Virus record (IMG/VR): IMGVR_UViG_3300015262_000001
Span: 62,001-126,000 of that record
Length of the DNA stretch: 64,000 nucleotides
Reading direction: 5' to 3' (one strand)
From: a virus
Every line of letters starts with the position of its first letter. The stretch's first letter is position 1. Positions 1 through 9,224 of this stretch are shown in pieces. The notes under the pieces are model-generated. The model saw nothing but the letters and a program-made list of their open reading frames with translations. It did no database searches and was not told where the DNA came from. The position numbers were made by a program, and so were the translations under genes.

Positions 1-127
1 GATGGATGTCCGGGTCGTAGACGTTTTCGATGTAGTGGAAGTTCTTGCGCTCACCGGTGTTGAGGGGACTGATGTTCGTCCCCGCAACCGCAGCAATCGC
101 GTTAGACAACGGCGACTGGTCAAACAT
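1..127 (-). CDS. N-terminal fragment of an unidentified protein (cut by window edge)
   Basis: Only the first 42 residues are present (begins MFDQSPLSNAIAAVAGTN); the gene continues beyond the left edge. Its ATG overlaps the last codons of the upstream 889-residue gene (ATGTTTGA), which indicates translational coupling, and a GAGGTG ribosome binding site lies about 10 bases before it. Given the neighbours it is probably another virion or tail protein, but nothing in the visible residues identifies a family. Confidence 0.75.
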   Translation of the reverse strand, partial: MFDQSPLSNAIAAVAGTNISPLNTGERKNFHYIENVYDPDIH

Positions 128-2789
128 TGTTGTTCACCTCAAAATAGCCTTCAATCACGCAGACCGACTCCAGGTAGAGATCGTTGACCTGTTTGAAGAA
201 GATGAGTTCCTTATCCGACACGGTAAGTTTACCGTAGTTAGCAAACGGGGTAATGGCAAAGTAACGACGGTCATACTTGAGGTTAACGGGGTCGTACTTC
301 AACCACCAGGTGTAGGCTTTAACCGCATCCTTGACATCCTGGTCGCTGTAGTAGGTATCTCCGCTAGACTGGTTGGGCAACTGGATCAGACCGTTAAGCA
401 CACCGTTTACCACCACGTTCAAGAACGGGCTGTACAAACGGTACTTGTCTTGCAGGTTCGAGATCACCTCAATACCACTGCCGTCTGGACGATGAGGATC
501 CCCATTCTCCCAGTCAATCTCTTCAGCATTGGTTTGCGGCTTAGGTAGCCACAAGGTGAGATAATCACTTACACGTTGGTCCGTCTCACGACTGCGCTCG
601 CGATAAGGCAGCTCATCGTGGTCTTCAACAAACCGGATCGGACACCAGTGGTGCTTAACCATGTACGGCTTACCGTTCAACGGGTTACCGATGTCATCCG
701 GAACTTCTCGCTCTGCCCGTGGAACTTCATCGGTCAGGTAAAGGGCTCCATTAATAACCGTACGAGTAACTCGATCGCCCCGCAGATTATAACGATCAAC
801 GCGGCCGATAACGCCACCATCCACAAATCCGAGTTCGGTGTCAGAGTTCGGCAAAACCACAGTTTTATCCAGACCCATCGCCCGGACCGTGATGGTTTGA
901 GGACCGTCAACGAGGAACTCTTTGTTGTTGATGTAGCAGTATTGGTCTTCATAAATCCAATCTACCTTGTCAACCAACGGATGCCCGTTAAGCCAGATGT
1001 CGATCTGTGCCCAGGTCAACCCAGTGAGGTGTCCGCCATCTTCGTAAATATCCGTGATGGCAAACGCCAAGCTGTGGTCCAAATGCTCCAACTGGAACTG
1101 GTAGCCCAGGATCTTCTTGTTGCTGATCAGAATGCCACGTTTGTTTACCCGGTCCAGTCCTTTCCACACCAGCACACCGTCTTCAACACGGTACATGGCA
1201 GGATCACCTGTCACGTTGGTCCACGCACCGATGATCTGACCGATGTTGACGTTCCACGAAGCGGTGTAGACCTGGTAATCCCAGTCCTTGGAAATCTCAA
1301 CGTCCTGGTTGGTCACAAGCATGTCAATGTCACGACCGGTAGAACCCATGGTGAACTCTACCATGGCACAGGCTGGATTGTTCGGCGAGTAATACATGAT
1401 CCCACTCATGTTCCGCCATTCCAGGAGCTGACCGTTCTCATCATGTTCCCAGGCTGTACAAGCCTCCTGGTAGGTCACAGGGATGTCGACACCCCGACTA
1501 CCCAGCAGATAGGTCGCTCGTACCGGCGTCTCGCTCAGAACGCGTGTGGCAGCGTTGTAGCCTACCGACAGGATCGCATCCTCGCGCTTAACGTTCTTCC
1601 ACTGCTTACGCAGCAACTGCAAGACCGGACCTTGTTCCAATTGCTTGGCCGTCCATTCCGGCATGTTGGCTCGAGCGTCGACCATGGCTCGCATGATATC
1701 GATGTCAGGCATCCGGTACAGGTAACGAATGCGCTGATGCTCATGAGGCCACTGGAAGGTCCAGGCAGTCTTGCGAATCAACACCAGGATCCGGCAGTCC
1801 AATGGATCGGACAAATCAGGATGGTATTCGGTCATCGCTTGAATCACGTCATCCGCAATCGCCACATCCACATGAGTCAGCTGACGAATAGTCTTCTCAT
1901 CATTGCGATGGAGATAAAGACCACGACGTTGACCACCCATGAGGAAGTAATCGTTGTCGTCGAAGTAACGGATGGTGAAGTCACCCTTGATCTTTGGTGG
2001 ATGCAGGATGACCTTGTTCTTCTGATCCAACTCGGAGTAAAAAGCTTGGAGCAGGTTGTACATGTACAGCTCGGTACGCAACACTGTCGGGTCGTGCCAG
2101 AACTCGATCACGTCACCAGGAGCAATCGGGTTGATGTTCACAGGTAGCCCGTTGATCACGGTACCGTTATGGAACAACCCTGTATAACCAGGACGTGCCT
2201 TAACAGCGTTATAACGACCCAGGAAGGTACTGTACTCAGCCGGGTTCTCGTACACACAGGTTTCGAAGATGTACGGGTTACCCGTTTCGTTGAACACCAA
2301 ACGACTCTTGTCCACCAACACCGAAGGCGTGTAGCAACGGAAGTGCATGTCGTCGCCATCAAGGATTGGCGTCTTACCCAACTTCTGAACAGCGATCAAC
2401 ACCAACCCGTCATAAGTCACCATCAACCAACAGTGACTGCGGCTCTGCATGTAGCCCTTGGTCGAATACATATCAACACACAGACCGCGAGCCTTGCACA
2501 GCATACCAATGTTAACCCAGCGATCCAGTGGATTACGTCGCAGAGTGTTGTTCTTGAAGTTCCAGAACCCAGGATGCAAACCGCCTGCCGAGAACACGTG
2601 AAAGAAAGTATTCTTCTTGGGCAGGGTCCGCCATTTGTTCATGTAGCTGAAGTTTGAACTGTAGCCGTATTCTTCGGTAATGCGATTAAGCTTTACCTGG
2701 TACTGCTGGTTCTCTTCCGGATTAGACCAGAGATGATCGTCCGTGTATCGAACCAGCGGCGTATTGTCTTCCGGTCCACGAATACCCAT
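120..2789 (-). CDS. Large probable virion structural protein, 889 aa
   Basis: Long open frame of 889 residues ending at a TGA that overlaps the next start codon. It lies directly downstream of another minus-strand gene and divergently from the tail sheath gene, a position occupied by tail or baseplate structural genes in phiKZ-like phages. The protein is rich in aromatic residues and short beta-type segments, with no signal peptide, membrane segment or enzyme motif that I recognise. The ribosome binding site is weak (CGGG about 9 bases before the ATG), but the ATG is 5 bases after the stop of the upstream gene, so coupling may supply initiation. Role as a structural protein is inferred from context and size. 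Confidence 0.7.
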   Translation of the reverse strand: MGIRGPEDNTPLVRYTDDHLWSNPEENQQYQVKLNRITEEYGYSSNFSYMNKWRTLPKKNTFFHVFSAGGLHPGFWNFKNNTLRRNPLDRWVNIGMLCKARGLCVDMYSTKGYMQSRSHCWLMVTYDGLVLIAVQKLGKTPILDGDDMHFRCYTPSVLVDKSRLVFNETGNPYIFETCVYENPAEYSTFLGRYNAVKARPGYTGLFHNGTVINGLPVNINPIAPGDVIEFWHDPTVLRTELYMYNLLQAFYSELDQKNKVILHPPKIKGDFTIRYFDDNDYFLMGGQRRGLYLHRNDEKTIRQLTHVDVAIADDVIQAMTEYHPDLSDPLDCRILVLIRKTAWTFQWPHEHQRIRYLYRMPDIDIMRAMVDARANMPEWTAKQLEQGPVLQLLRKQWKNVKREDAILSVGYNAATRVLSETPVRATYLLGSRGVDIPVTYQEACTAWEHDENGQLLEWRNMSGIMYYSPNNPACAMVEFTMGSTGRDIDMLVTNQDVEISKDWDYQVYTASWNVNIGQIIGAWTNVTGDPAMYRVEDGVLVWKGLDRVNKRGILISNKKILGYQFQLEHLDHSLAFAITDIYEDGGHLTGLTWAQIDIWLNGHPLVDKVDWIYEDQYCYINNKEFLVDGPQTITVRAMGLDKTVVLPNSDTELGFVDGGVIGRVDRYNLRGDRVTRTVINGALYLTDEVPRAEREVPDDIGNPLNGKPYMVKHHWCPIRFVEDHDELPYRERSRETDQRVSDYLTLWLPKPQTNAEEIDWENGDPHRPDGSGIEVISNLQDKYRLYSPFLNVVVNGVLNGLIQLPNQSSGDTYYSDQDVKDAVKAYTWWLKYDPVNLKYDRRYFAITPFANYGKLTVSDKELIFFKQVNDLYLESVCVIEGYFEVNNNV

Positions 2790-2794
2790 GATGT

Positions 2795-3673
2795 TTACCC
2801 GTTGAGGTCGTAGGTGTAGTCGATGTGTTTAGTGAACGACTCCAGTACACCCTTGTTGTATTTAGGATCCAACGCCATACCCAACGGGGTCTTAGCGTAC
2901 AGTTTGTAACGCGCTGCACCGTAGACCAATGCAGTGAACAGACAGGGGGCTTCAGCCGAGGCAATGATCACCTTGCTACCCAATGCCACGAAACTGATGC
3001 CACCCAACAGCGCCATGAAGTCCTTGAACTCCACACCCTTCAGTTGATACAGCACAGGGTTGTTACGGATGGCTTCGAACAACTGCTCCAAAGTGGAGAG
3101 CTTAGGTACACCTTCGACCACGCCGAGGATGTAACCTTTCTCACTGCCGTAGATCGAACGGATAACGTTCAATGCCAACAGCTCGAGATCAGTCGTTACG
3201 TCTTCTTGAATACAGATCATGTAGTACGACAACAGCACCTTGAGGGTAAGGCCGGCGTTAACATCCAGACCAGCCCGACGAATCAAACGGCTACCGAAAG
3301 CTTCAGAGAACGCCTTGGTTGCCATCAGTCGGCAGTTCTTCAGCGGAACCACATCACCTTCAGCGACGTCATGTTGCATGAATGCTGCCAGGCGCATGAT
3401 CGCAATCTCGTTGGCATTCACTACCGCGTTGCTTTTGTTACGGAATGGACGCTCGTCATAGACGGTGATCAGTTGACGATTGAACCCTTCCATGGTAATT
3501 GGAAAGGCGAAAATAGGAATGGGGAGGTCGGTTTCATGGGTCACCACGTACACCCCAGGCTTCTTGGTGGGGGTCAGGTTACGGGTGACATGAAGGGTCT
3601 TAATAGTGCTCTCAACCTTGTCAGCGACCTTGAAGGGTTTCCCGACCGTAGTGTCGTAGGCATTGATCAGCAT
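2795..3673 (-). CDS. Probable virion structural protein, 292 aa
   Basis: 292-residue protein with an AGAGGTAA ribosome binding site just before the ATG. It is the first gene of the minus-strand unit that runs off the left edge, and is divergent from the tail sheath gene with 118 bases between the two starts. It contains several moderately hydrophobic helices (around residues 205-250) but no clear membrane protein pattern. No enzyme motif was recognised. In phiKZ-like phages the two genes before the sheath gene encode virion proteins, and I infer the same here. Confidence 0.65.
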   Translation of the reverse strand: MLINAYDTTVGKPFKVADKVESTIKTLHVTRNLTPTKKPGVYVVTHETDLPIPIFAFPITMEGFNRQLITVYDERPFRNKSNAVVNANEIAIMRLAAFMQHDVAEGDVVPLKNCRLMATKAFSEAFGSRLIRRAGLDVNAGLTLKVLLSYYMICIQEDVTTDLELLALNVIRSIYGSEKGYILGVVEGVPKLSTLEQLFEAIRNNPVLYQLKGVEFKDFMALLGGISFVALGSKVIIASAEAPCLFTALVYGAARYKLYAKTPLGMALDPKYNKGVLESFTKHIDYTYDLNG

Positions 3674-3791
3674 GGGGTTACCTCTAAAAATAACATGTTA
3701 TGTGCCAGTGGTATAACACACTGTACGGCCCAGAAATGGCTAGCATACGATTGTTTTAGGACCCACAAACAGGACATCAACGAGGTTCTCC

Positions 3792-5966
3792 ATGACTGTT
3801 CTTAACAGCATCATTCCGGGGAAAGTGAATAATCGTGGTATCAACGACAAGTCGATCCCCGATTACACTATCTCCACCCCGACGTATCCACTGCACCTTC
3901 CGGTCATTACCATGGTCACTCCTGTGGGTGATTTGGCGGAAGATAAGGGTACCCAGTGGATCTCCACTGCTGACTTCACCAAGAAGTTCGGCAACGTGTT
4001 GGACCACACCACCCCCTTCTACAACCCGAACTCTGCGCTGGTTAGTCAGCTCATCAAGGGCGGTCAAGCAGCCATCGGTGTTCGCCGTGTATCGGCTAAC
4101 AAAGAAGTTGCCCGTGTGGCAATCTCTGCGTTCGTTCAACTGGTAGAGTTGGCAGACTACGAGCGTGACCTGGCTGGTAAGTTCAAGCGTGATGCTCAAG
4201 GCGCAAAGATTCCAACCGGCGATACCTTCACCACTGCACTGAGCATCGAGATCAAACCTGATCCTGAAGCGAAGAAAGGTGTAGCGGTCGGTGGCCTGCA
4301 ACGTCGTACCATTGCCGGCACTCCAGCCAACGGTGAAATCCCGGCTGTGCCTGACACCATCGTTTACCCGCTTTACGAAGCGGTGTGTGGTGTGGGCGAT
4401 CAGTACAACCGCGGTGGCCTGGTTACCGGTGTTACCGATAACAACGTTAACTGGCGTGCAGTTTCGGAATTCGTGACCGCCACTGGCGTGTTCCCGTTCG
4501 ATCTGAAGATGTTCACCGAAACCGAGATCGGCGCACGCAGCTTCTCCAAGACGCCAAAACGTCTGGAAACTGTTTCGTACACCCTGTTCAAAACCGAAGT
4601 CAATGGTGTGAAGTTCAGCATCAAAGACGGTTTCGGCCAGTTCACAGGCACGAACGTCAACCGTAAGGTTGTTCCTGTTCACCAGCCGTTCAACGACGTC
4701 TACGTCTACGAAGACCACATCACCTCGCTGTGCCAGGCGATGTACGCCGTTGAAGAGCCGAACAACCCGAACATGCTCGATGTGAGCCAGTTCCCGTTCC
4801 AGCAGATGAACCCGTTCACCTGCGTAAACCACAACGGTGCCCCGTACTACGCACTCGTCAACACCGGCGCAGTGACCTGGGACATGACCGGTTCGGTTAA
4901 AGCCAGCGGTGGCGTTTCGCCATTCCTGGATGCCGATGGCAAACTGCCGGCGTACGTGACCGTGCCTGCACTGGACGATCCGTTCAACGTCTTGGCCAAC
5001 GCCAAGTACCCGATCACCAACGTTCAAGCTTGGGAAGTTAACAACAAGCTGATGGCGCTGGACATGACCGAGTACCTCGCCGGTACCGAAACCAAGAACT
5101 ACACCAAGAACCGTCAATCTTTCTACTGGGACGTTGGTTTCTCCCAGGAAGTTAAAGACCTCTCGGTACAGTTGCTGGCCAGCCGTAAAGACATCATCGT
5201 GATTCCAGATGCGACTGTATTTACGCCAGGCAAGACCAACACCCTGGCCGACGTGTACTCGCGCTTCACTGCGCTGTCTGCACAAGCCAAGCTGTTCCCG
5301 GAATCCCAGTACTGGGGCACTCCAACCTGCCGTTCGGCGGTCAACCTCATCGAAGCTTACGTTATCGACGAGAAGAGCGCTGATGCAATGTCGGGTAACC
5401 TCGACCTGGCTTACGCGTTTGCGCTCTTCGCTGGTAACAGCGCTGGTGTGATCCGTGCAGCGTTCTCGCCTGACAGCAAGGACAACCGTAACCTGCGGAC
5501 CATGCATTCGCCTAACATCGAGTTCGAGGAAGACTTCGTCGCCGGTGACAACTTCACCAACGGTGGTATCACTTTGCGTACGCGCAATACTGACACCATG
5601 TTCCGTCCATGCCTGGTTACCCTGTACCCGAACGCGGATTCCGTGCTGAAGGACTTGGTCACCAACTTCCTCTGCGTGTGCATCGAAAAGATCGCACAAG
5701 ACGAGTGGAACAACGTCTGCGGTGACACCTCGCTGTCGGCTTCCGACTACGTGGCTAACTTCAAAGACGGCGCGGAACGCAAATGCCGCGATCGCCTCGG
5801 TGGCCTGTGCAAGTCCATCACGTTCGTACCAAGCTACGACGAGACCCAACCGGGTGGTCGTGCTGTGATGAACACTATCGCCCATGCTTACTTCAACAAG
5901 GGTAAGTACATGATGAACCTGGACCTCTTCGCCTACAACGAAGAAGATCTGGCCACCAACTCGTAA
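3792..5966 (+). CDS. Tail sheath protein
   Basis: 724-residue protein that would polymerise into the contractile sheath around the tail tube. The size matches the phiKZ-type sheath (about 700 residues). The N-terminus has the typical sheath opening with a start-site region leading to a TPVGDLAEDKG segment, and the C-terminal part (about residues 590-710) has the conserved sheath layout in which neighbouring subunits interlock: a basic helix with repeated aromatic residues, then a short beta segment near FNKGKYMMNLDLFAYNEEDL. It is followed 13 bases later by the tube gene, the usual sheath-tube pair of contractile tails. Start chosen at the ATG preceded by GAGGTTCTCC. Codon use is strongly biased to C-ending codons, consistent with high late expression. 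Confidence 0.85.
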   Translation: MTVLNSIIPGKVNNRGINDKSIPDYTISTPTYPLHLPVITMVTPVGDLAEDKGTQWISTADFTKKFGNVLDHTTPFYNPNSALVSQLIKGGQAAIGVRRVSANKEVARVAISAFVQLVELADYERDLAGKFKRDAQGAKIPTGDTFTTALSIEIKPDPEAKKGVAVGGLQRRTIAGTPANGEIPAVPDTIVYPLYEAVCGVGDQYNRGGLVTGVTDNNVNWRAVSEFVTATGVFPFDLKMFTETEIGARSFSKTPKRLETVSYTLFKTEVNGVKFSIKDGFGQFTGTNVNRKVVPVHQPFNDVYVYEDHITSLCQAMYAVEEPNNPNMLDVSQFPFQQMNPFTCVNHNGAPYYALVNTGAVTWDMTGSVKASGGVSPFLDADGKLPAYVTVPALDDPFNVLANAKYPITNVQAWEVNNKLMALDMTEYLAGTETKNYTKNRQSFYWDVGFSQEVKDLSVQLLASRKDIIVIPDATVFTPGKTNTLADVYSRFTALSAQAKLFPESQYWGTPTCRSAVNLIEAYVIDEKSADAMSGNLDLAYAFALFAGNSAGVIRAAFSPDSKDNRNLRTMHSPNIEFEEDFVAGDNFTNGGITLRTRNTDTMFRPCLVTLYPNADSVLKDLVTNFLCVCIEKIAQDEWNNVCGDTSLSASDYVANFKDGAERKCRDRLGGLCKSITFVPSYDETQPGGRAVMNTIAHAYFNKGKYMMNLDLFAYNEEDLATNS

Positions 5967-5979
5967 GGAGTAAGTAGTT

Positions 5980-6888
5980 ATGGCTGCTGATACTAACTAC
6001 CCGCACCGTACAGACACCACGTTGATGCCAACGAGTGACCCGTTTGTCGAGGCCTTGGACCTCGGTAACCGTCCCGTCATCGATGGCGACGCCGGTGGCA
6101 TGTACGGTTGGGCAGGCAACATCTTCGAGTACATGTCGGCTCAGCCTCATGTGTCTCAACAGGGCTGGTGTATTGTCCTGAGTACCCCTCAGTTCTTCTC
6201 CCGTCTGCCGGGTGGTACCAAACTTCATTCCCTGTGCAAAGCGTTCTTCGAGAACCGTTCGCAGGAATGGAGCGGCATCCGTGACTCCACAGAGATCAAC
6301 TTCGGTTCGATGGAGTGGACAGGTCACAAAATGTCCGTGGCAACCGGTGCTACCCGTTCCCTGGGTAGCGTGACCCACAAGGCCTACGACGTGGAAGGTG
6401 AAGTATTCACTCACATGTTGAAGACCTGGTCGCGTTGGGGTGTAATGGACCCTGAAATCCTGAACGCCAAAATGGTCATCCTGGACGATCCAGGAGACAT
6501 GCTGCTCGACGACACCTCGTACTCGGCGATCTACTTCGAGCCAACCCGCAACATGAAGGACGTAGCTCACGCCGCGATCCTGGTAGCGGGCCAGCCGACC
6601 ACGACCGTTCCGATCGAGATCAAACGCAACAAAGCCGATGAAAACCAGATCCGCTCTATCGAGATGGAATTCACCGGTGTGATCGAAATGGACACCCTCG
6701 CGGTGAAACAGATCGCTCGCAAAATGTTGGCACTGTTGCCACTGTTCAACCCTGACGCAGTGACTGCTCCGTCTGGCTTCCAGGAACGCACTGCGATTCT
6801 GGAAAACCTGGCTAACGCAGGTACCATCGAACGCATGACGCAAGCGCAAGCGACCGTAGCGGCCGAGGCAGCTGATTACCTGGGTTAA
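5980..6888 (+). CDS. Tail tube protein
   Basis: 302-residue protein immediately downstream of the sheath gene, with a strong AAGGAG site ahead of its ATG. Size, position and the acidic N-terminus followed by beta-rich sequence and a helical C-terminal tail fit the phiKZ-type tail tube subunit, which stacks in hexameric rings inside the sheath. The gene is the last in its plus-strand unit and is followed at once by a strong GC-rich hairpin. Assignment rests on size and gene order rather than a catalytic motif. Confidence 0.8.
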   Translation: MAADTNYPHRTDTTLMPTSDPFVEALDLGNRPVIDGDAGGMYGWAGNIFEYMSAQPHVSQQGWCIVLSTPQFFSRLPGGTKLHSLCKAFFENRSQEWSGIRDSTEINFGSMEWTGHKMSVATGATRSLGSVTHKAYDVEGEVFTHMLKTWSRWGVMDPEILNAKMVILDDPGDMLLDDTSYSAIYFEPTRNMKDVAHAAILVAGQPTTTVPIEIKRNKADENQIRSIEMEFTGVIEMDTLAVKQIARKMLALLPLFNPDAVTAPSGFQERTAILENLANAGTIERMTQAQATVAAEAADYLG

Positions 6889-6905
6889 ACACCAAGCGTA
6901 AATAT

Positions 6906-6939
6906 AAGCCCCTCCACCCTTTTCGGGGTGGAGGGGCTT
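6906..6939. terminator. Bidirectional terminator between convergent genes
   Basis: Fourteen-base perfect stem (AAGCCCCTCCACCC paired with its complement) with a 6-base loop, lying between the stop of the tail tube gene and the stop of the opposing minus-strand gene. T-rich sequence follows on the plus side (GCTTTTTC). Confidence 0.85.
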
Positions 6940-6951
6940 ATAGCTGCTTTT

Positions 6952-7380
6952 TCAATAAAAGCCTTTACCATCGCGATTGTCAAACACAAATACCTGACCA
7001 TAAACACTGATCAAAGCGTTGTTGTTTCGATTGACCACCTCGTTAAATATCCACAGGTCTTGTGAATGAGGAGTCTTATCAGAACAGAAGGGAGCGTACA
7101 TCCTGATGTAGTTACACATCTCCTTGTTCGTATAACGAACAGGGAAGCGACACAGCCAGCCTACAACATTTCCGGAAAGCTGGGGCTCCTTTACCATCAC
7201 ATCACGAACCATAGTTACAGTCCCAGCATAGATTCCTAATCTATACCAGAACGTCATACCGTCATCGGTTAAGGTCAAGCCGTAGAGTAATCCACGCCGT
7301 TCCTTTCGCCTGATCACCAGTAAGACAATAACGGTTAGCCAGATCATGACCGTTATCAAATCCATGATGAACTCTGACAT
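6952..7380 (-). CDS. Small membrane-anchored protein of unknown function
   Basis: 142 residues. One N-terminal membrane segment (about residues 6-23, IMDLITVMIWLTVIVLLVI) is followed by a basic stretch (RRKERRG), which predicts the N-terminus outside and the bulk of the protein in the cytoplasm. The soluble part has no motif I recognise. It has a GAAGGTAATAGGT ribosome binding region and starts 5 bases after the stop of the upstream 243-residue gene, so the two are probably co-transcribed. Confidence 0.65.
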   Translation of the reverse strand: MSEFIMDLITVMIWLTVIVLLVIRRKERRGLLYGLTLTDDGMTFWYRLGIYAGTVTMVRDVMVKEPQLSGNVVGWLCRFPVRYTNKEMCNYIRMYAPFCSDKTPHSQDLWIFNEVVNRNNNALISVYGQVFVFDNRDGKGFY

Positions 7381-7385
7381 ACCTA

Positions 7386-8117
7386 TTACCTTCGAGCAAA
7401 AATGCGGTTATAGTTATTCTTCACAAGACCACTGACATAATCCGCGTCGTCAGCAAGTACCTGGAAGTTTCTTAACTGCTCCTGCTTGTTGTTAAGGACC
7501 ATAACTGGCAGCGTTTTCCACGCCGTTCCACGACGGCCAAAGCGTTCAGCAAAACTACTAGCCAACGCCTTGCACCATTCATCAGGGTCCATGGGGCTAA
7601 GATTAGGCGTAGAATTGTTTCTGACAAATTCAACTACCACTTTTGCATGATCTGGGTAGAAGACATCGGTTAATAAACGAACTTCATTGGCAATGACAGC
7701 AACGATAGTATCCACTGAAGGACGCAGGTTCAATAAACTGACACGACGACAGCTCTTGTAAATACTTTGAATATCTTCGTCGGTAAAGAAACCATCAGCA
7801 CGTTCATTTAAGAATACGACGGCAAAGGCTGCTGATGCATCGGGGGTAACACCGTCATACCGTTTACCCGTCTCCATGAGCATCGTGACAGCGTACATGA
7901 TGTGAAGTGTACCATCGGGTAGGGAATGAAGTGCAGCGAGCTCCTTGGTGGCACACAGGGCGTTGTACAGCCATGCATGATCGTAACCCTCTGGGTTCTT
8001 CTTCATATGGTTGAAAATGGTGAAGATAAAGTCCAAAGGTAGGTAGTTACCAACAACAGTAAGGACGCCCTGAAAGAGCTGGAAGTTTTTGCGGTCCGCC
8101 GCACGAAAGCGGTTCAT
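7386..8117 (-). CDS. Hypothetical protein, 243 aa
   Basis: Mostly helical, soluble 243-residue protein with no recognised motif or membrane segment. Ribosome binding site CAGGAG precedes the ATG. It sits upstream of the small membrane protein in the same orientation with only 5 bases between them, so a joint role is possible but unproven. Confidence 0.65.
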   Translation of the reverse strand: MNRFRAADRKNFQLFQGVLTVVGNYLPLDFIFTIFNHMKKNPEGYDHAWLYNALCATKELAALHSLPDGTLHIMYAVTMLMETGKRYDGVTPDASAAFAVVFLNERADGFFTDEDIQSIYKSCRRVSLLNLRPSVDTIVAVIANEVRLLTDVFYPDHAKVVVEFVRNNSTPNLSPMDPDEWCKALASSFAERFGRRGTAWKTLPVMVLNNKQEQLRNFQVLADDADYVSGLVKNNYNRIFARR

Positions 8118-8163
8118 AAGGTACTCCTGAGAATTAGAGCAAAAAAATAAAAGAAAGAGTAGG

Positions 8164-8179
8164 GGGAGGAAACCCTCCC
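8164..8179 (-). terminator. Intrinsic terminator after the secreted 154-aa protein gene
   Basis: On the minus strand: GGGAGG, loop GTTT, CCTCCC, followed by a T-rich run (TCTTTCTTTTATTTTTTT). It lies just past the stop at 8186. Confidence 0.6.
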
Positions 8180-8185
8180 GCCACT

Positions 8186-8650
8186 TTAATCAACTGTGGT
8201 CATATTGGCAAAGTTCTCAGAGAAATCAAATGCAGTACTGATGCTAGCAGCCGTACATTTATCCGAGATTAACACTGTCACACCTGTTTGTAGTTTGTAA
8301 TACGCTGAGATGACACCACCCTTATCCATGTAACCCACTGTAGTGAATTCTTTTCCATCCGCCGAGTAGATCTCTCGAGTGTCGGTTGCTTCCGCCGCTG
8401 AATGGTGGTAGGAGGTACCCATGTCGTTGCCCAGTTTAACGACGGTCTGTTCCGGCTGAATCAAATCCTTGCCGTAGAGAATCGTGAAGGTGTCTGTCTT
8501 GGGGTCACGCAGAACTAGCAGGCTTTTGGCGTCTTCTGTGTCACAGCTCAATAGAACATCTTCTTGCTTATCCTTGGGTATGCCATCCATAACTCCAGCA
8601 TGGACAACTACCGAAACAAAGATAAGAAACAGCGCGGTAAGCAATCGCAT
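8186..8650 (-). CDS. Secreted (periplasmic) protein of unknown function
   Basis: 154 residues with a clear N-terminal signal peptide: MRLL, a hydrophobic core (TALFLIFVSVVV) and a probable signal peptidase I site after HA at residue 18. No lipobox cysteine is present. The mature part has two cysteines (in LLSCDTED and SDKCTA) that could form a disulfide in the periplasm. No domain family is recognised. It is a single-gene unit with AAGGAG before the ATG and its own terminator. A role in modifying the host envelope is a guess from the export signal only. Confidence 0.7.
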   Translation of the reverse strand: MRLLTALFLIFVSVVVHAGVMDGIPKDKQEDVLLSCDTEDAKSLLVLRDPKTDTFTILYGKDLIQPEQTVVKLGNDMGTSYHHSAAEATDTREIYSADGKEFTTVGYMDKGGVISAYYKLQTGVTVLISDKCTAASISTAFDFSENFANMTTVD

Positions 8651-8702
8651 AACTAACTCCTTGATGAAGAGGAATATTCCTAATCCCCCAAAAAATAAAA
8701 GA

Positions 8703-8720
8703 CAGAGGATTTCTCCCCTG
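8703..8720 (-). terminator. Intrinsic terminator after the 120-aa gene
   Basis: Minus strand: CAGGGGA, loop GAAA, TCCTCTG (one G-T pair), followed by TCTTTTATTTTTT. Confidence 0.6.
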
Positions 8721-8737
8721 CCTTTTACGACGTTTAC

Positions 8738-9100
8738 TTACAGATACACAGCACGCTCAAGTACACCCATGCTCCACTTGTTGTGGACTTGGTCAGCATT
8801 GAACGCCTCTACTGCGGCTTGCAGGCTGGCGTGTAATCTTGTTTCGATAAGACCGCCTACCGAGTTACGGGAAACACGAACTTCGCCATTCTCCAGGTAC
8901 ATATGGTTCAGGCAGAAACCGGCTGTGTTGCTGCACAGAGGAACAACGATCCCTTTCTGTACACCTGGTTGACGGAAGATTGCAAGACCTGCGATCTTCA
9001 TGGTGTCTTTACCACTGTTGTGGTCGTCACCGATTACGCCATCGTTAGCTTGAACGATTGCTACGATTTCGTCGAACTGAGCTGCGTTGAAATGAGACAT
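8738..9100 (-). CDS. Hypothetical protein behind a TATATTAC promoter, 120 aa
   Basis: The open frame extends further upstream, but the start is placed at the ATG at 9100 (MSHFNAAQFDE) because a GGAG site lies 8 bases before it and a TATATTAC promoter with a leader hairpin lies between 9118 and 9181, which would make the upstream codons untranslated leader. The protein is soluble, has no recognised domain, and is expressed as a single gene ending in a hairpin terminator. Probable early accessory gene. Confidence 0.65.
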   Translation of the reverse strand: MSHFNAAQFDEIVAIVQANDGVIGDDHNSGKDTMKIAGLAIFRQPGVQKGIVVPLCSNTAGFCLNHMYLENGEVRVSRNSVGGLIETRLHASLQAAVEAFNADQVHNKWSMGVLERAVYL

Positions 9101-9117
9101 GATAATACTCCGGAGTA

Positions 9118-9181
9118 TGAAAGACTTAATTGTCTTAATCACAGGAGTAATATAGGTCTGAAAACTGATGTATCTTAAATA
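9118..9181 (-). promoter_or_regulatory. Promoter and leader cassette, copy A
   Basis: On the minus strand this block has a conserved upstream part (TATTTAAGATACAT), a CCTATATTAC core (core 9147-9154) and, 10 bases downstream, a small hairpin AAGAC/GTCTT (9121-9136) in the leader of the 120-residue gene. TATATTAC is, as I recall, the early promoter consensus of phiKZ-type phages read by the virion polymerase. Aligned without gaps to 54206-54269 it matches at 55 of 64 positions. Confidence 0.65.
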
Positions 9182-9215
9182 TACCTACCTAGCCCTTAAC
9201 AGGCTAGGTAGGTAT
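9181..9215 (-). terminator. Terminator after the 62-aa gene
   Basis: Fourteen-base perfect stem ATACCTACCTAGCC with a 7-base loop, placed just after the stop at 9225 and directly before the next promoter. Confidence 0.7.
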
Positions 9216-9224
9216 AATAACGAG

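Noticed and set aside
3674-3791. Promoters in the divergent region before the tail sheath
   Set aside because: No TATATTAC match; short TATG-like late motifs occur too often by chance to be called here.
3777-5885. 702-codon minus-strand frame opposite the tail sheath gene
   Set aside because: The sheath frame has strong coding bias, family resemblance and a good start; the antisense frame is open because the sheath gene rarely uses TTA, CTA or TCA codons. No ribosome binding site or recognisable product.
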